From Mycolicibacterium diernhoferi (lineage in GTDB: Bacteria; Actinomycetota; Actinomycetes; Mycobacteriales; Mycobacteriaceae), in the NCBI RefSeq assembly GCF_019456655.1, contig NZ_CP080332.1:2108001-2172000 (forward strand): a DNA stretch of 64,000 bases. The letters are read 5' to 3'. The position numbers and the translations under genes were made by a program. Below are positions 1 to 7,885 of this stretch, in pieces (position 1 is the first letter of the stretch; every line of letters begins with the position of its first letter). Below the pieces are notes generated by a model, which was given only the letters and a program-made list of their open reading frames with translations, was not told where the DNA came from and did no database searches.

Positions 1-1248
1 CTTGGCGGCGTCGTTCTTGTAGCCCAGCGGGACGTAGCCGCGTTGGGCCAGCCAGCCCAGATCGTCATGCCCGGGTGCCAGCACAGCGCTGAAATCCTCT
101 GCCACCACGCAGGTGTCGGGGCCGGCATTGAAGGTGCCGGTGGACACCGCGCCGCCGGCGGACATGTGGTTGAGCTGGGCGCCGGTCTCCGAGGAGCCGA
201 CCCCGTCGATCACGATCAGTCCCGGTTTGGCGTCGATCAGCTGCTGCTTCACATACGGGGTGAGCTGCGCGCCACCGTTGGCCACCACCGCCAGCGAGGA
301 CACGTCCGCCGACCCGGCCTTGATCGCGGCCAGCAGCGGGCGGGCCATCGCATCACCGACCACCGTCGCGACCATGACCTGCTCGCGCTCGATGGTGCGC
401 ACCACATCGTCGGCGTCGAACCGGTCGACGGTGCTGGGGAACACCAGCGTCTGCCCGGTGCTCAGCGCCGTCATGGCCGCCCACTGCGCGGCCCCGTGGA
501 TCAACGGCGGCAGGATCAGCAGTTTGGTGCCCGGATTCTCGGCGACGCGGGTCGCGACCTCCTGCACCGAACCGACCAGATCGCCGGTCATCATGTTGCG
601 GCCGCCGAACGAGGTCATGAAGATGTCGTGCTGGCGCCACAGCACGCCCTTGGGCATGCCGGTGGTGCCGCCGGTGTAGAGCACGTAGAGGTCGTCGGGC
701 GAGTGCGCCACGGCCGGGGCCGGAGCGGGGGCATCGACGATCGAGTCGTAGTCGACCGCACCGTCGAGCAGCTCGTTGCCGGACCCGTCGGCGATCTGGA
801 TGAGGACCTTCAGGTTCGGCAGCTCGCCGCGGATCTCGGCGACCCGGGGCGCGAAGGTCGCGTGGTAGAGCAGCGCAGAGGCCGCGGAATCGGCCAGCAG
901 ATACTGTAGTTCGTTCTTGACGTAGCGGTAGTTGACGTTGAACGGCGCGACCCGGGCGGCGAACGATCCCAGCAGTCCCTCGACGAACTCCGGCCCGTTG
1001 TAGGCGTAGATGCCGAGCAGGTCCTGGCCGGCCTCGTGACCGGCCAGCGCGCTGCGTTCGGTGTGACAGCCCAGGCCGCGGGAATTCAGGAAGGCGGCCA
1101 ACCGGTTGGAGCGGTCCACCACCTCGCGGTAGCTGTACCGGCGGTCGCCCTGGATGATCAGCGGGCGGTCCGGGACGGCCGCGGCGACGGCGTCGGCGAC
1201 GGCCGGGACGGTGAACTGCGGGGATGTCTGCGGGGATGTCTCAGCCAT
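1..1248 (-). CDS. Acyl-CoA synthetase (FadD-like), C-terminus cut by window edge
   Basis: Adenylate-forming acyl-CoA synthetase: activates a carboxylic acid through acyl-AMP to an acyl-CoA thioester. From an ATG at 1248 the frame is open for 416 codons to the window edge, so the C-terminal lid domain is missing. The AMP-binding motif YTGGTTGMPKGV lies near residue 190, and the last visible residues (RGYVPLGYKND) match the usual position late in the large domain. The start overlaps the end of the upstream hydrolase gene by 8 bp, so it is the third gene of a leftward operon Rieske oxygenase - hydrolase-like protein - FadD. The substrate cannot be read from the sequence; the context suggests an intermediate of the surrounding catabolic cluster. 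Confidence 0.9.
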   Translation of the reverse strand, partial: MAETSPQTSPQFTVPAVADAVAAAVPDRPLIIQGDRRYSYREVVDRSNRLAAFLNSRGLGCHTERSALAGHEAGQDLLGIYAYNGPEFVEGLLGSFAARVAPFNVNYRYVKNELQYLLADSAASALLYHATFAPRVAEIRGELPNLKVLIQIADGSGNELLDGAVDYDSIVDAPAPAPAVAHSPDDLYVLYTGGTTGMPKGVLWRQHDIFMTSFGGRNMMTGDLVGSVQEVATRVAENPGTKLLILPPLIHGAAQWAAMTALSTGQTLVFPSTVDRFDADDVVRTIEREQVMVATVVGDAMARPLLAAIKAGSADVSSLAVVANGGAQLTPYVKQQLIDAKPGLIVIDGVGSSETGAQLNHMSAGGAVSTGTFNAGPDTCVVAEDFSAVLAPGHDDLGWLAQRGYVPLGYKNDAAK

Positions 1249-1831
1249 GGCGGCTCCATTGTTCGATGAGGTCGTCGGTCGTGGTCACGGTGGCCAGCAG
1301 GGCGAGACTGTTGTCGATGACCGCCTGGCCGTAGTCGGCGGGGACCCCCGCAACGGCGTCGCGGGGGAGGACCACACGGTAACCGGCATTGACGGCGTCC
1401 ATGACCAGATTGGGGATCGCGATGTTCAGTGAGACCCCGACCGCGACGATGGTGGTGACGCCGAGATTGCGCAGCACCGCGTCCAGCTCGGTGCCGCCCA
1501 TCGGGCCGACTCCGTGCCACCGGTACAGCATCAGATCGGTTGGCTCCGGGCCGAATTCGGGGAGCAGAGTAGCGCCCTCGCTACCGGGGGTGATGTCGAC
1601 GGAGCGTTTGCCGGCCGCGAACAGTCGGGCGTTGTGATTGGAACCGAGCCCGTCGGGCCGGCGCTGCACCAGGCAGTGCACGACGTGATGACCGGCCGTG
1701 CGGGCCGCCGGGAGCAGTCGCGCGATGTTGGGCAGCGCGGCCCGGCGCGCCTCGGCGGCCAGGATCGCCAGCCCGGCGTTCGGCCCGACCACCGCACCCT
1801 GGAGTTCCTGGGTGACGATCGCAAGGGTCAC
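1241..1831 (-). CDS. Isochorismatase-like (cysteine hydrolase superfamily) protein lacking the catalytic Cys
   Basis: A 196-residue alpha/beta protein of the isochorismatase-like superfamily, starting at a GTG that overlaps the stop of the Rieske gene (GTGA overlap). The fold is recognisable from the N-terminal strand LAIVTQELQGAVVG, the central VVHCLVQRRPDG region and the C-terminal GVSLNIAIPNLVMDAVNAGY helix. In active family members the C-terminal motif carries the nucleophilic cysteine (roughly T-D-x-C-V); here that position is Ala (LNIAI), and the usual first Asp is Glu. Family membership is fairly safe. Catalytic hydrolysis is doubtful, so a binding role or a different chemistry is possible. 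Its place between a Rieske oxygenase and a FadD implies a role in the same pathway. Confidence 0.8.
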   Translation of the reverse strand: MTLAIVTQELQGAVVGPNAGLAILAAEARRAALPNIARLLPAARTAGHHVVHCLVQRRPDGLGSNHNARLFAAGKRSVDITPGSEGATLLPEFGPEPTDLMLYRWHGVGPMGGTELDAVLRNLGVTTIVAVGVSLNIAIPNLVMDAVNAGYRVVLPRDAVAGVPADYGQAVIDNSLALLATVTTTDDLIEQWSRHG

Positions 1832-2838
1832 GCGTTGATCTTCTCGACCGGGGGCACCTCGTAGAACTGCTGCGCCCATTTCCGCATGGCCATATAGGGT
1901 TTCGCGTCGATCTTGGACAGCGTCGGCCGCTCCACATACTTCTGGTATCGCCAGATGTCCAGGTCGTCCCACACGGTCACCATGTACTGCTTCTCGACGC
2001 GCTTGCGCACCGCTTCCGGCGGGATGTCGCCGGTGTCCCCGGGTTCCTTGGGCCACCAGACCGAATAGAACATGTTCGAGTTGTGGTCGTCGACCGGGGT
2101 GCAGGCGAAGATCAGCCGGTGGTTGGCGGCGCCCTCGAAGGCGCTGATGGCGAAGCCCAGCCCGGAGAAGTGACTGTGGATGTAGAGCGACATCTTGTCG
2201 GGATCGTCGCTGCCGGCATCGGGCCAGCCGGTGAGGAACCGCCACTCGTTGTCCACGACCTTCCAGTCCAGGCAGACCGGGGTGACGGTGGCGCGGTGCA
2301 CATAGCGGAAATGTGCACTGTCGGGGCCGTTTTCGGCGACGATCTGGGGATGCACCGGTTCGTTCTCGGCGAATCGGGAGAATTCCGGATAGGGCCGGTA
2401 GTAGGCGTTCGGATCGGTCTCGAACTGCGGGTGCTTCTCGAAGATGTCGGGCAGTTCCCATTTCGGCGGCTCACCGTGCGGCTGGTACCACATGAACACC
2501 ACGCCGTGCTGCTCGACGACCGGGTACACCCGCAGCCGGACGCCCCGATTCGGTTTGTCGGGCTGATACGGGATGTAGCGGTTGGTGCCGTCGGCGCCCC
2601 AGCGCCAGCCGTGGAACGGGCATTCGACGCAGTCGCCGACGATCCTGCCGCCATGGCCGAGGTGCGCGCCGAGGTGCTTGCAGTGCGCCTCCATCAGGTG
2701 CAGCGTGCCGTCCTCGTCACGCCAGGCCACCAGATCCTCGCCGAAGTACTTCAGTGCTCTGGTCTCACCGGCGGCGAATTCGGCCGACCAGCCGATCACG
2801 AACCAGCCGGTGACTTTCCAGGTGAACGGAACTTCCAC
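1828..2838 (-). CDS. Rieske [2Fe-2S] oxygenase, KshA-like terminal oxygenase
   Basis: Non-haem iron Rieske oxygenase of 336 residues. The Rieske cluster ligands are visible as C-K-H (CKHLGAHLGHGG) and C-x2-H (CPFHGW) near residues 70-95, and the mononuclear iron site as ENGPDSAHFRYVH near residue 190. Such enzymes hydroxylate rings of steroids or aromatics with electrons from a separate reductase, which is not encoded nearby. The reading frame extends further upstream, but a GTG at 2838 preceded by GGAGGG at good spacing gives the natural start (VEVPFTWKVTGWF). It is the first gene of a leftward operon and is divergent from the SDR gene at 2921, with a putative operator between them. The resemblance to KshA is by eye. 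Confidence 0.88.
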   Translation of the reverse strand: MEVPFTWKVTGWFVIGWSAEFAAGETRALKYFGEDLVAWRDEDGTLHLMEAHCKHLGAHLGHGGRIVGDCVECPFHGWRWGADGTNRYIPYQPDKPNRGVRLRVYPVVEQHGVVFMWYQPHGEPPKWELPDIFEKHPQFETDPNAYYRPYPEFSRFAENEPVHPQIVAENGPDSAHFRYVHRATVTPVCLDWKVVDNEWRFLTGWPDAGSDDPDKMSLYIHSHFSGLGFAISAFEGAANHRLIFACTPVDDHNSNMFYSVWWPKEPGDTGDIPPEAVRKRVEKQYMVTVWDDLDIWRYQKYVERPTLSKIDAKPYMAMRKWAQQFYEVPPVEKINA

Positions 2839-2864
2839 GGGATACCCTCCAGGGACCGAACGAG

Positions 2865-2888
2865 ATACTGAACAGCTTACAGTAGTAT
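2865..2888. promoter_or_regulatory. Putative operator in the Rieske/SDR divergent promoter
   Basis: The 83-bp divergent promoter holds ATACTGAACAGCTTACAGTA followed by GTAT: outer arms ATACT/AGTAT form a dyad, and TACAGT is a possible -10 (TANNNT) for the rightward gene. The first 21 bases match the sequence at 11918-11938 at 18 positions, and a looser copy (GAANNGCTTACNGTA core) occurs at 31805. Inference: a shared binding site for one regulator, perhaps TetR-type. Confidence 0.5.
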
Positions 2889-2920
2889 CGTCCGGAGGGA
2901 TTCGAATGCAAAGGAGCACG

Positions 2921-3742
2921 ATGGCAGGGCTGCTGACCGACAAGGTCGCCTTCATCACCGGAGCCGCACGTGGGCAGGGTCGTGCGCACGCGGTCCGGAT
3001 GGCCAACGAAGGTGCCGACATCATCGCCGTCGACATCGCGGGCCCGCTGCCGCCGAAGGTGCCCTATGACTCGGCCACCCCCGACGAGTTCGCCGAGACG
3101 GTGGATCTGGTCAAGGCCACCGGCCGGCGCATCTTCCATCGCGTCGTCGACGTGCGGGATTACGAGGGCCTGCAATCCGCGGTCACCGACGGGGTCGCGG
3201 AGCTCGGCCGACTTGATGTGATCGTGGCCAACGCGGGCATCACCATCGCAGAGGCCTGGCACGACATCACTCCCGAGTCGTTCCGCGATGTCATGGACAT
3301 CAACGTCACCGGCACCTGGAACACCGTGATGGCCGGTGCCCAGCACATCATCGACGGCGGCCGCGGCGGCTCGGTGATTCTGGTGAGTTCCCTTGCCGGG
3401 GTGAAGATGCAGGCGTTCATGGTGCACTACACCGCCAGTAAGCACGCCGTCACCGGGATGGCGCGGGCGTTCGCTGCCGAACTGGGCCGCCACCACATCC
3501 GGGTGAACAGCATCCACCCCGGGCCGGTGATCACGTCGATGGGCACCGGCGACATGGTGGTCGCGCTGAACAAGGCCTTCGAGACCAATCCGACGCTGGT
3601 CCAGATGGGCACCCCGTTCACCCCGAACTGGATCGTCGAACCCGAGGACGTCGCCGCCTCCGCGGTCTGGCTGGCCTCCGACGAGGCCCGGCACATCACC
3701 GCCGTCGCGTTGTCCATCGACAACGGCATGGCGCAGTTCTGA
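2921..3742 (+). CDS. SDR family oxidoreductase, mycofactocin-coupled type
   Basis: NAD(P)-dependent short-chain dehydrogenase, 273 residues from the ATG at 2921, which has AGGAG five bases upstream; an ATG at 2906 with GGAGGG upstream is an equally valid alternative adding MQRST. The Rossmann motif is written GAARGQGRAHA, with VDVRD, NAG, a catalytic Ser and YTASK. The GxARGQGR signature and the insert around PLPPKVPYDSATPDEF are characteristic of the mycofactocin-dependent SDR subfamily, in which the nicotinamide is retained and re-oxidised through mycofactocin. It would oxidise an alcohol of the local pathway. The stop overlaps the ATG of the next gene by one base, so they are co-translated. 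Confidence 0.9.
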   Translation: MAGLLTDKVAFITGAARGQGRAHAVRMANEGADIIAVDIAGPLPPKVPYDSATPDEFAETVDLVKATGRRIFHRVVDVRDYEGLQSAVTDGVAELGRLDVIVANAGITIAEAWHDITPESFRDVMDINVTGTWNTVMAGAQHIIDGGRGGSVILVSSLAGVKMQAFMVHYTASKHAVTGMARAFAAELGRHHIRVNSIHPGPVITSMGTGDMVVALNKAFETNPTLVQMGTPFTPNWIVEPEDVAASAVWLASDEARHITAVALSIDNGMAQF

Positions 3743-4185
3743 TGAGCGCCGAGGAAACCCGCGAGGAGATCCGTCAGCTCAAGGCCCGGTACTGCCGGCT
3801 GCTGGACACCAAGGACTACGAGGGCTGGAAGAAGGTGTTCGCCCCCGACGTCGTGGTCAAGCTGGACATGGCCACCTCCGTCGGCGGCGCCGACGGGCAG
3901 ACCGCGCCCCCGCTCAACGGGCTGGAGGAGTTCCTTCCGGTGGTGCTCGGCGGCGTCGAGCACGCACAGACCAAACACCACGTGCACACCCCGGAGATCA
4001 CGCTGACCTCGGACACCACCGCCTCGGCGATCTGGGCGATGGAGGACCTGCTGCTGTTTCCCGACGGCAGTGAGCTTTTCGGGGCCGGGCACTATCACGA
4101 GACCTACGAGAACCGCGACGGCGCCTGGATGATCACCAGCCTGCACCTGACCCGGACCATCATGCGATTCACCCAGGCGAAGTAG
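3742..4185 (+). CDS. SnoaL-like / NTF2-fold protein
   Basis: Small NTF2-fold protein of 147 residues with the pattern of SnoaL-like proteins: N-terminal helices (EEIRQLKARYCRLLDTKDYEGW), a conserved V-F-A-P-D segment, then a curved sheet ending in THLTRT-like residues. Family members act as cyclases, isomerases, dehydratases or hydrolases on bulky hydrophobic substrates, and the reaction cannot be assigned here. The ATG overlaps the SDR stop, and the next gene starts 8 bp downstream, so it belongs to a run of tightly packed rightward genes up to 10382. A second SnoaL-like gene sits at 8940. Confidence 0.8.
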   Translation: MSAEETREEIRQLKARYCRLLDTKDYEGWKKVFAPDVVVKLDMATSVGGADGQTAPPLNGLEEFLPVVLGGVEHAQTKHHVHTPEITLTSDTTASAIWAMEDLLLFPDGSELFGAGHYHETYENRDGAWMITSLHLTRTIMRFTQAK

Positions 4186-4192
4186 CCGGGCC

Positions 4193-5203
4193 ATGGCGGA
4201 CCGGCGGACGGTGCTGGTGATGGGCGCCAGCGGTTTCCTGGGCTCGCACGTCACCCGCCAACTCGTCGATCGTGGCGATCGGGTCCGGGTGCTGTTGCGC
4301 CGCAGCAGTTCGAGCAGGGGGATCGACGACCTCGACGTCGAACGCCACTACGGCGACATCTTCGACGAGGACGCGGTCCGCACCGCGATGGCGGGCTGTT
4401 CGGCGGTGTTCTACTGCGTGGTCGACACCCGGGCGTGGCTGCGCGATCCCGCCCCGCTGTTCCGCACCAACGTCGAGGGGTTGCGCGGTGTGCTCGATAT
4501 CGCGGTCGAGGCCGGACTGCAGAGTTTCGTCTTCACCAGCACCATCGGCGCGGTCGCGGTCGGCAAGAACGGCCGGTCCGCCGCCGAGGACGACCCGTTC
4601 AATTGGCCGGGCAAGGGTGGCCCGTACATCGAATCACGGCGCCAGGCCGAGGACCTGGTGCTGCGGTATGCGCGTGAATGTGGACTGCCCGCGGTGGCCA
4701 TGTGCGTGTCCAACACCTACGGACCGCTCGACTGGCAGCCCACCCCGCACGGAGCGATGATCGCCGCGGCGGCGCTGGGGCGGATACCGGTGTACTTCAA
4801 CGGTGTGGGTTCGGAGGTGGTCGGTGTCGAGGACGCTGCGCAGGCATTGGTGCTGGCCGCCGAACACGGTACGGCCGGCGAGCGCTACATCGTCTCCGAG
4901 CGGTACATCACCCAGCGCGAACTATTCGGCACGGCAGCACAATCCGTCGGACGCGTCGCGCCACGCATCGGTCTCCCGATGGGGCTGCTCTACGCCGTCG
5001 GCGCGGTCGGCGGGCTGCTCGGCACACTGTTGCGCCGCGATACCCCGGTGAACCTGACCTCGGTACGCCTGCTCGACCTCACCTCGCCGCTGGATCATGC
5101 CAAAGCCACCCGGGAGCTGGGCTGGCAGCCGCGGCCCGCGACCGAGGCGATCGGCAGGGCCGCGGAGTTCTACGTGCAGCGCTATCGAAAGGCTTCGGCA
5201 TGA
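4193..5203 (+). CDS. NAD-dependent epimerase/dehydratase (extended SDR)
   Basis: Extended SDR of 336 residues. The N-terminal nucleotide-binding motif is GASGFLGSH, followed by acidic residues after strand 2 and a 3-beta-HSD-like layout (FVFTSTIGAVAVG, then the region where Y-x3-K is expected, YIESRRQAED). The Y-x3-K at YIESR is therefore Arg rather than Lys, which deserves checking. Known relatives reduce or oxidise sugars, dihydroflavonols or 3-beta-hydroxysteroids. A hydrophobic segment near residue 265 (MGLLYAVGAVGGLLGTLL) could be membrane-associated as in sterol dehydrogenases. It overlaps the start of the monooxygenase gene by 4 bp (ATGA). Confidence 0.85.
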   Translation: MADRRTVLVMGASGFLGSHVTRQLVDRGDRVRVLLRRSSSSRGIDDLDVERHYGDIFDEDAVRTAMAGCSAVFYCVVDTRAWLRDPAPLFRTNVEGLRGVLDIAVEAGLQSFVFTSTIGAVAVGKNGRSAAEDDPFNWPGKGGPYIESRRQAEDLVLRYARECGLPAVAMCVSNTYGPLDWQPTPHGAMIAAAALGRIPVYFNGVGSEVVGVEDAAQALVLAAEHGTAGERYIVSERYITQRELFGTAAQSVGRVAPRIGLPMGLLYAVGAVGGLLGTLLRRDTPVNLTSVRLLDLTSPLDHAKATRELGWQPRPATEAIGRAAEFYVQRYRKASA

Positions 5204-6807
5204 GCGACTTCGATGTGATCGTCATCGGGGCCGGTTTCTCCGGTCTGTATGCGCTGCACAAGCTTCGCGACCAAGGCCTGCGGGTCCGCGCTCTGGAACG
5301 GGCCGACGCCGTCGGCGGCACCTGGCGGGAAAACCGCTACCCGGGGGCGCGCTGCGATATCGAGAGCATCGAATACTCCTACAGTTTCTCCGAGGAGATT
5401 CAGCAGGAGTGGGTGTGGACCGAGTCCATGCCGGCCCAGCCGGAGATCGAGGCCTATCTGAATTTCGTCGCCGACCGGCTCGATCTGCGCCGCGACATCG
5501 CCTTCGGCACCGAGGTGCTCGCCATGGCCTTCGACGAGACAGATGCGCTGTGGCGGTTGGAGACCTCGGGTGGTGCGTACGCGGCGCCGTTCGTGGTGGC
5601 GGCGTCGGGCATTCTCTCGGTCCCGCTGGAGCCCGACATTCCCGGGATGGCCTCCTTCGCCGGCGAGTCGCTGTTCACGAGTCGCTGGCCGGACACCGAC
5701 GTGGACCTGGTCGGCAAGCGGGTCGGGGTGATCGGCACCGGATCGACCGGGGTGCAACTCATCCCGGTGGTCGCGCGGGAGGCCGGTCACCTGAGCGTGT
5801 TCCAGCGCTCGGCGGCCTTCACGCTGCCCTGGACGGTCCATGAGTTGGCCCCGGGCGAACTGGACGGTCTCAAGGCCGATTACGCCGATATCCGTGCCGC
5901 CCAGCGCGCACACCCGGTCGGCGCGGCCCGACTGTCCGCGTTCTCGGTGCTGCTCGACATGCTGGCCAGCCCGCCGATCAAGACGGCCACCCGCGAGGAA
6001 CAACTGCGGGCCATCGACGAACGCGGGGTGATGGGCGCGCTCAACTGGGGTGACGTGTTCTTCGACATCGAGGCGAACCGGATGGCGACCGCGCTGTACG
6101 GGGAGGCCATCGCCCGCATCGTCGAGGACCCGGACACCGCCGCCGCGCTGGTGCCCACCCATCCGTTCGCCTGTAAGCGGCCGATCATCGATCAGGGTTA
6201 TTACGAGACCTTCAATCGGGACAACGTGACGCTGATCGATCTGCGCAACGGGCCGATCGTGTCGGTGACGCCGCGCGGCATCAGCACCGCGCAGGGTGAT
6301 GTCGATCTGGACGTGATCATCTACGCGACCGGGTTCGACGCCATGACCGGCGCACTGAGTCGGATGAAGGTGCGCGGCCTGCAGGGTGTACTGCTGGGCG
6401 ACTATTGGGCCGAGGAGGGCCCGCTGTCCTACCTCGGGTTGGCCGTTGCCGGGTTCCCGAACCTGTTCACCGTGCAGGGCCCGGGCAGCCCTTCGGCGGC
6501 AACCAATTTCGTCGCGGCCATGGAGCAGCACATCGAATGGATCGCCGACTGTATCGGCTACCTGCGGGCACACGGGTACCGGACCATAGACGCGCAACCG
6601 GGCGCGCAGCGCGACTGGGTCGAGCACGCCACCTCGCTGGTGGCGCCGACGGTGCTCACCCACCCGTCCTGCAACTCCTGGTACAACGGGGCCAATGTGC
6701 CCGGTAAGAAACGCATGTACATGGGCTACACCGCCGGGATACCCGAGTACCGGCGTCGCTGCGACGAGATCGCCGCCAACGGGTATCAGGGATTCACCCT
6801 TGCGTAG
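5200..6807 (+). CDS. Flavin-containing monooxygenase, Baeyer-Villiger-like
   Basis: FAD- and NADPH-binding monooxygenase of 535 residues. The FAD dinucleotide motif GAGFSG is near residue 10, GTWRENRYPGARCD is typical of type I Baeyer-Villiger enzymes, and the second Rossmann motif GTGSTGVQ follows near residue 185. The family fingerprint F-x-G-x3-H-x3-W-P is present as FAGESLFTSRWP, with the His replaced by Phe. Such enzymes insert oxygen next to a ketone. The start ATG overlaps the stop of the epimerase gene, and coupling with the preceding dehydrogenases and the following hydrolase suggests alcohol to ketone to ester to hydrolysis. The altered fingerprint leaves activity type uncertain. 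Confidence 0.87.
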   Translation: MSDFDVIVIGAGFSGLYALHKLRDQGLRVRALERADAVGGTWRENRYPGARCDIESIEYSYSFSEEIQQEWVWTESMPAQPEIEAYLNFVADRLDLRRDIAFGTEVLAMAFDETDALWRLETSGGAYAAPFVVAASGILSVPLEPDIPGMASFAGESLFTSRWPDTDVDLVGKRVGVIGTGSTGVQLIPVVAREAGHLSVFQRSAAFTLPWTVHELAPGELDGLKADYADIRAAQRAHPVGAARLSAFSVLLDMLASPPIKTATREEQLRAIDERGVMGALNWGDVFFDIEANRMATALYGEAIARIVEDPDTAAALVPTHPFACKRPIIDQGYYETFNRDNVTLIDLRNGPIVSVTPRGISTAQGDVDLDVIIYATGFDAMTGALSRMKVRGLQGVLLGDYWAEEGPLSYLGLAVAGFPNLFTVQGPGSPSAATNFVAAMEQHIEWIADCIGYLRAHGYRTIDAQPGAQRDWVEHATSLVAPTVLTHPSCNSWYNGANVPGKKRMYMGYTAGIPEYRRRCDEIAANGYQGFTLA

Positions 6808-6817
6808 GGCCGTCCAG

Positions 6818-7885
6818 ATGGCCTGGGAGCTCGGTGGGGTGGTACCGCGTTCGGTGGGTGCGCTCAACGGATCCGGTGACTGGAACTGGTTGTCGAGAGC
6901 CGGGTTACGCCAGCTCGGTGAGGTCGCCCTCGACGAGCTGGTGGTCACCGGCATGACGTTGACCGGGCCACCGCCGCAGCTGCCTCGACCACTGGCGGCC
7001 TACGAGTATGCCGCGGAGGAACTCGGGGCACTGGGCATCGACCGGGCGCATCAGGATCCGGCCCCGCTGCGGGTCAACGACATTCGCCCACAGCGGTTCG
7101 GGGCACTGACTTTCGAGGAGCTCACCTTCGAGCACGAGCCGGCGCTGCCCACATCGCTGTTGGCCGACGGACACGGCGGCCCGGCAACGGCGCGGGTGCG
7201 GCTGTACCGGTCGGGGGAGGGTCGGCCCTGGGTGGTGTGGATCCACGGCGCCGGGCAGGGCGACCCGATGGACCTGCTGGTGGCGCGGGTGCGCCGGCTC
7301 AACGCCCTGGGATTCAATGTGGCGCTGCCGGTACAACCCGGGCACGGGGCACGGCGGCGAGAGTGGCCGGAGTACCCGGCACGGGATCCGCTGGCCAACG
7401 TCGCCGGCACCATCCGGGTGGTCTCCGAGGTGCGTGCCCTGCTGGGCTGGCTGGCGGCACAGACGGATTCGATCACCGTTGCGGGCCTGTCGCTGGGCAG
7501 CGCGGTCGCCGCGCTGGTGGCCCACCTGGACGCGCGTGCCACCGGGGTGGCGCTGTACACACCGATCCTCGGGCTCAACGCCATGATCGGCCTGCACCTG
7601 GGCCGCTGGGGTGCGCCCGGGCGGGACGCCGGTGAGTTGTTGCTGTCGGACACGGTGTCGGCGATGACCTCGGTGATCGACCCGCTGGCGACCGTGCCGG
7701 TGACGGCGCGGCGGCTGATCGTCGGCGCCTGGCATGACCAGATGGCGATGCGGAGTTCGGCGCTGGCCATGCACGACCGGTGGGGAGGTCAGTTGCACTG
7801 GCACGACGGCAGCCATGTCGGACACCTGTTCTCCGGCGGGGTGCAGCAGGTGACAGAACAGTTCCTCGTCGGAGGTCGAGAATGA
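6818..7885 (+). CDS. Alpha/beta hydrolase
   Basis: Alpha/beta-hydrolase of about 355 residues. The oxyanion-hole region is WVVWIHGAGQGD near residue 135, the nucleophile elbow is GLSLGS near residue 227, an Asp follows the late strand, and a C-terminal GSHVGHLF supplies the catalytic His. ATG 6818 is used; a TTG at 6800 overlapping the end of the monooxygenase is possible. The first 130 residues form an extra N-terminal region found in mycobacterial proteins of this size. Coming directly after a Baeyer-Villiger-like enzyme it could hydrolyse the ester or lactone formed, but that is inferred from position. It overlaps the next gene by 4 bp. Confidence 0.85.
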   Translation: MAWELGGVVPRSVGALNGSGDWNWLSRAGLRQLGEVALDELVVTGMTLTGPPPQLPRPLAAYEYAAEELGALGIDRAHQDPAPLRVNDIRPQRFGALTFEELTFEHEPALPTSLLADGHGGPATARVRLYRSGEGRPWVVWIHGAGQGDPMDLLVARVRRLNALGFNVALPVQPGHGARRREWPEYPARDPLANVAGTIRVVSEVRALLGWLAAQTDSITVAGLSLGSAVAALVAHLDARATGVALYTPILGLNAMIGLHLGRWGAPGRDAGELLLSDTVSAMTSVIDPLATVPVTARRLIVGAWHDQMAMRSSALAMHDRWGGQLHWHDGSHVGHLFSGGVQQVTEQFLVGGRE

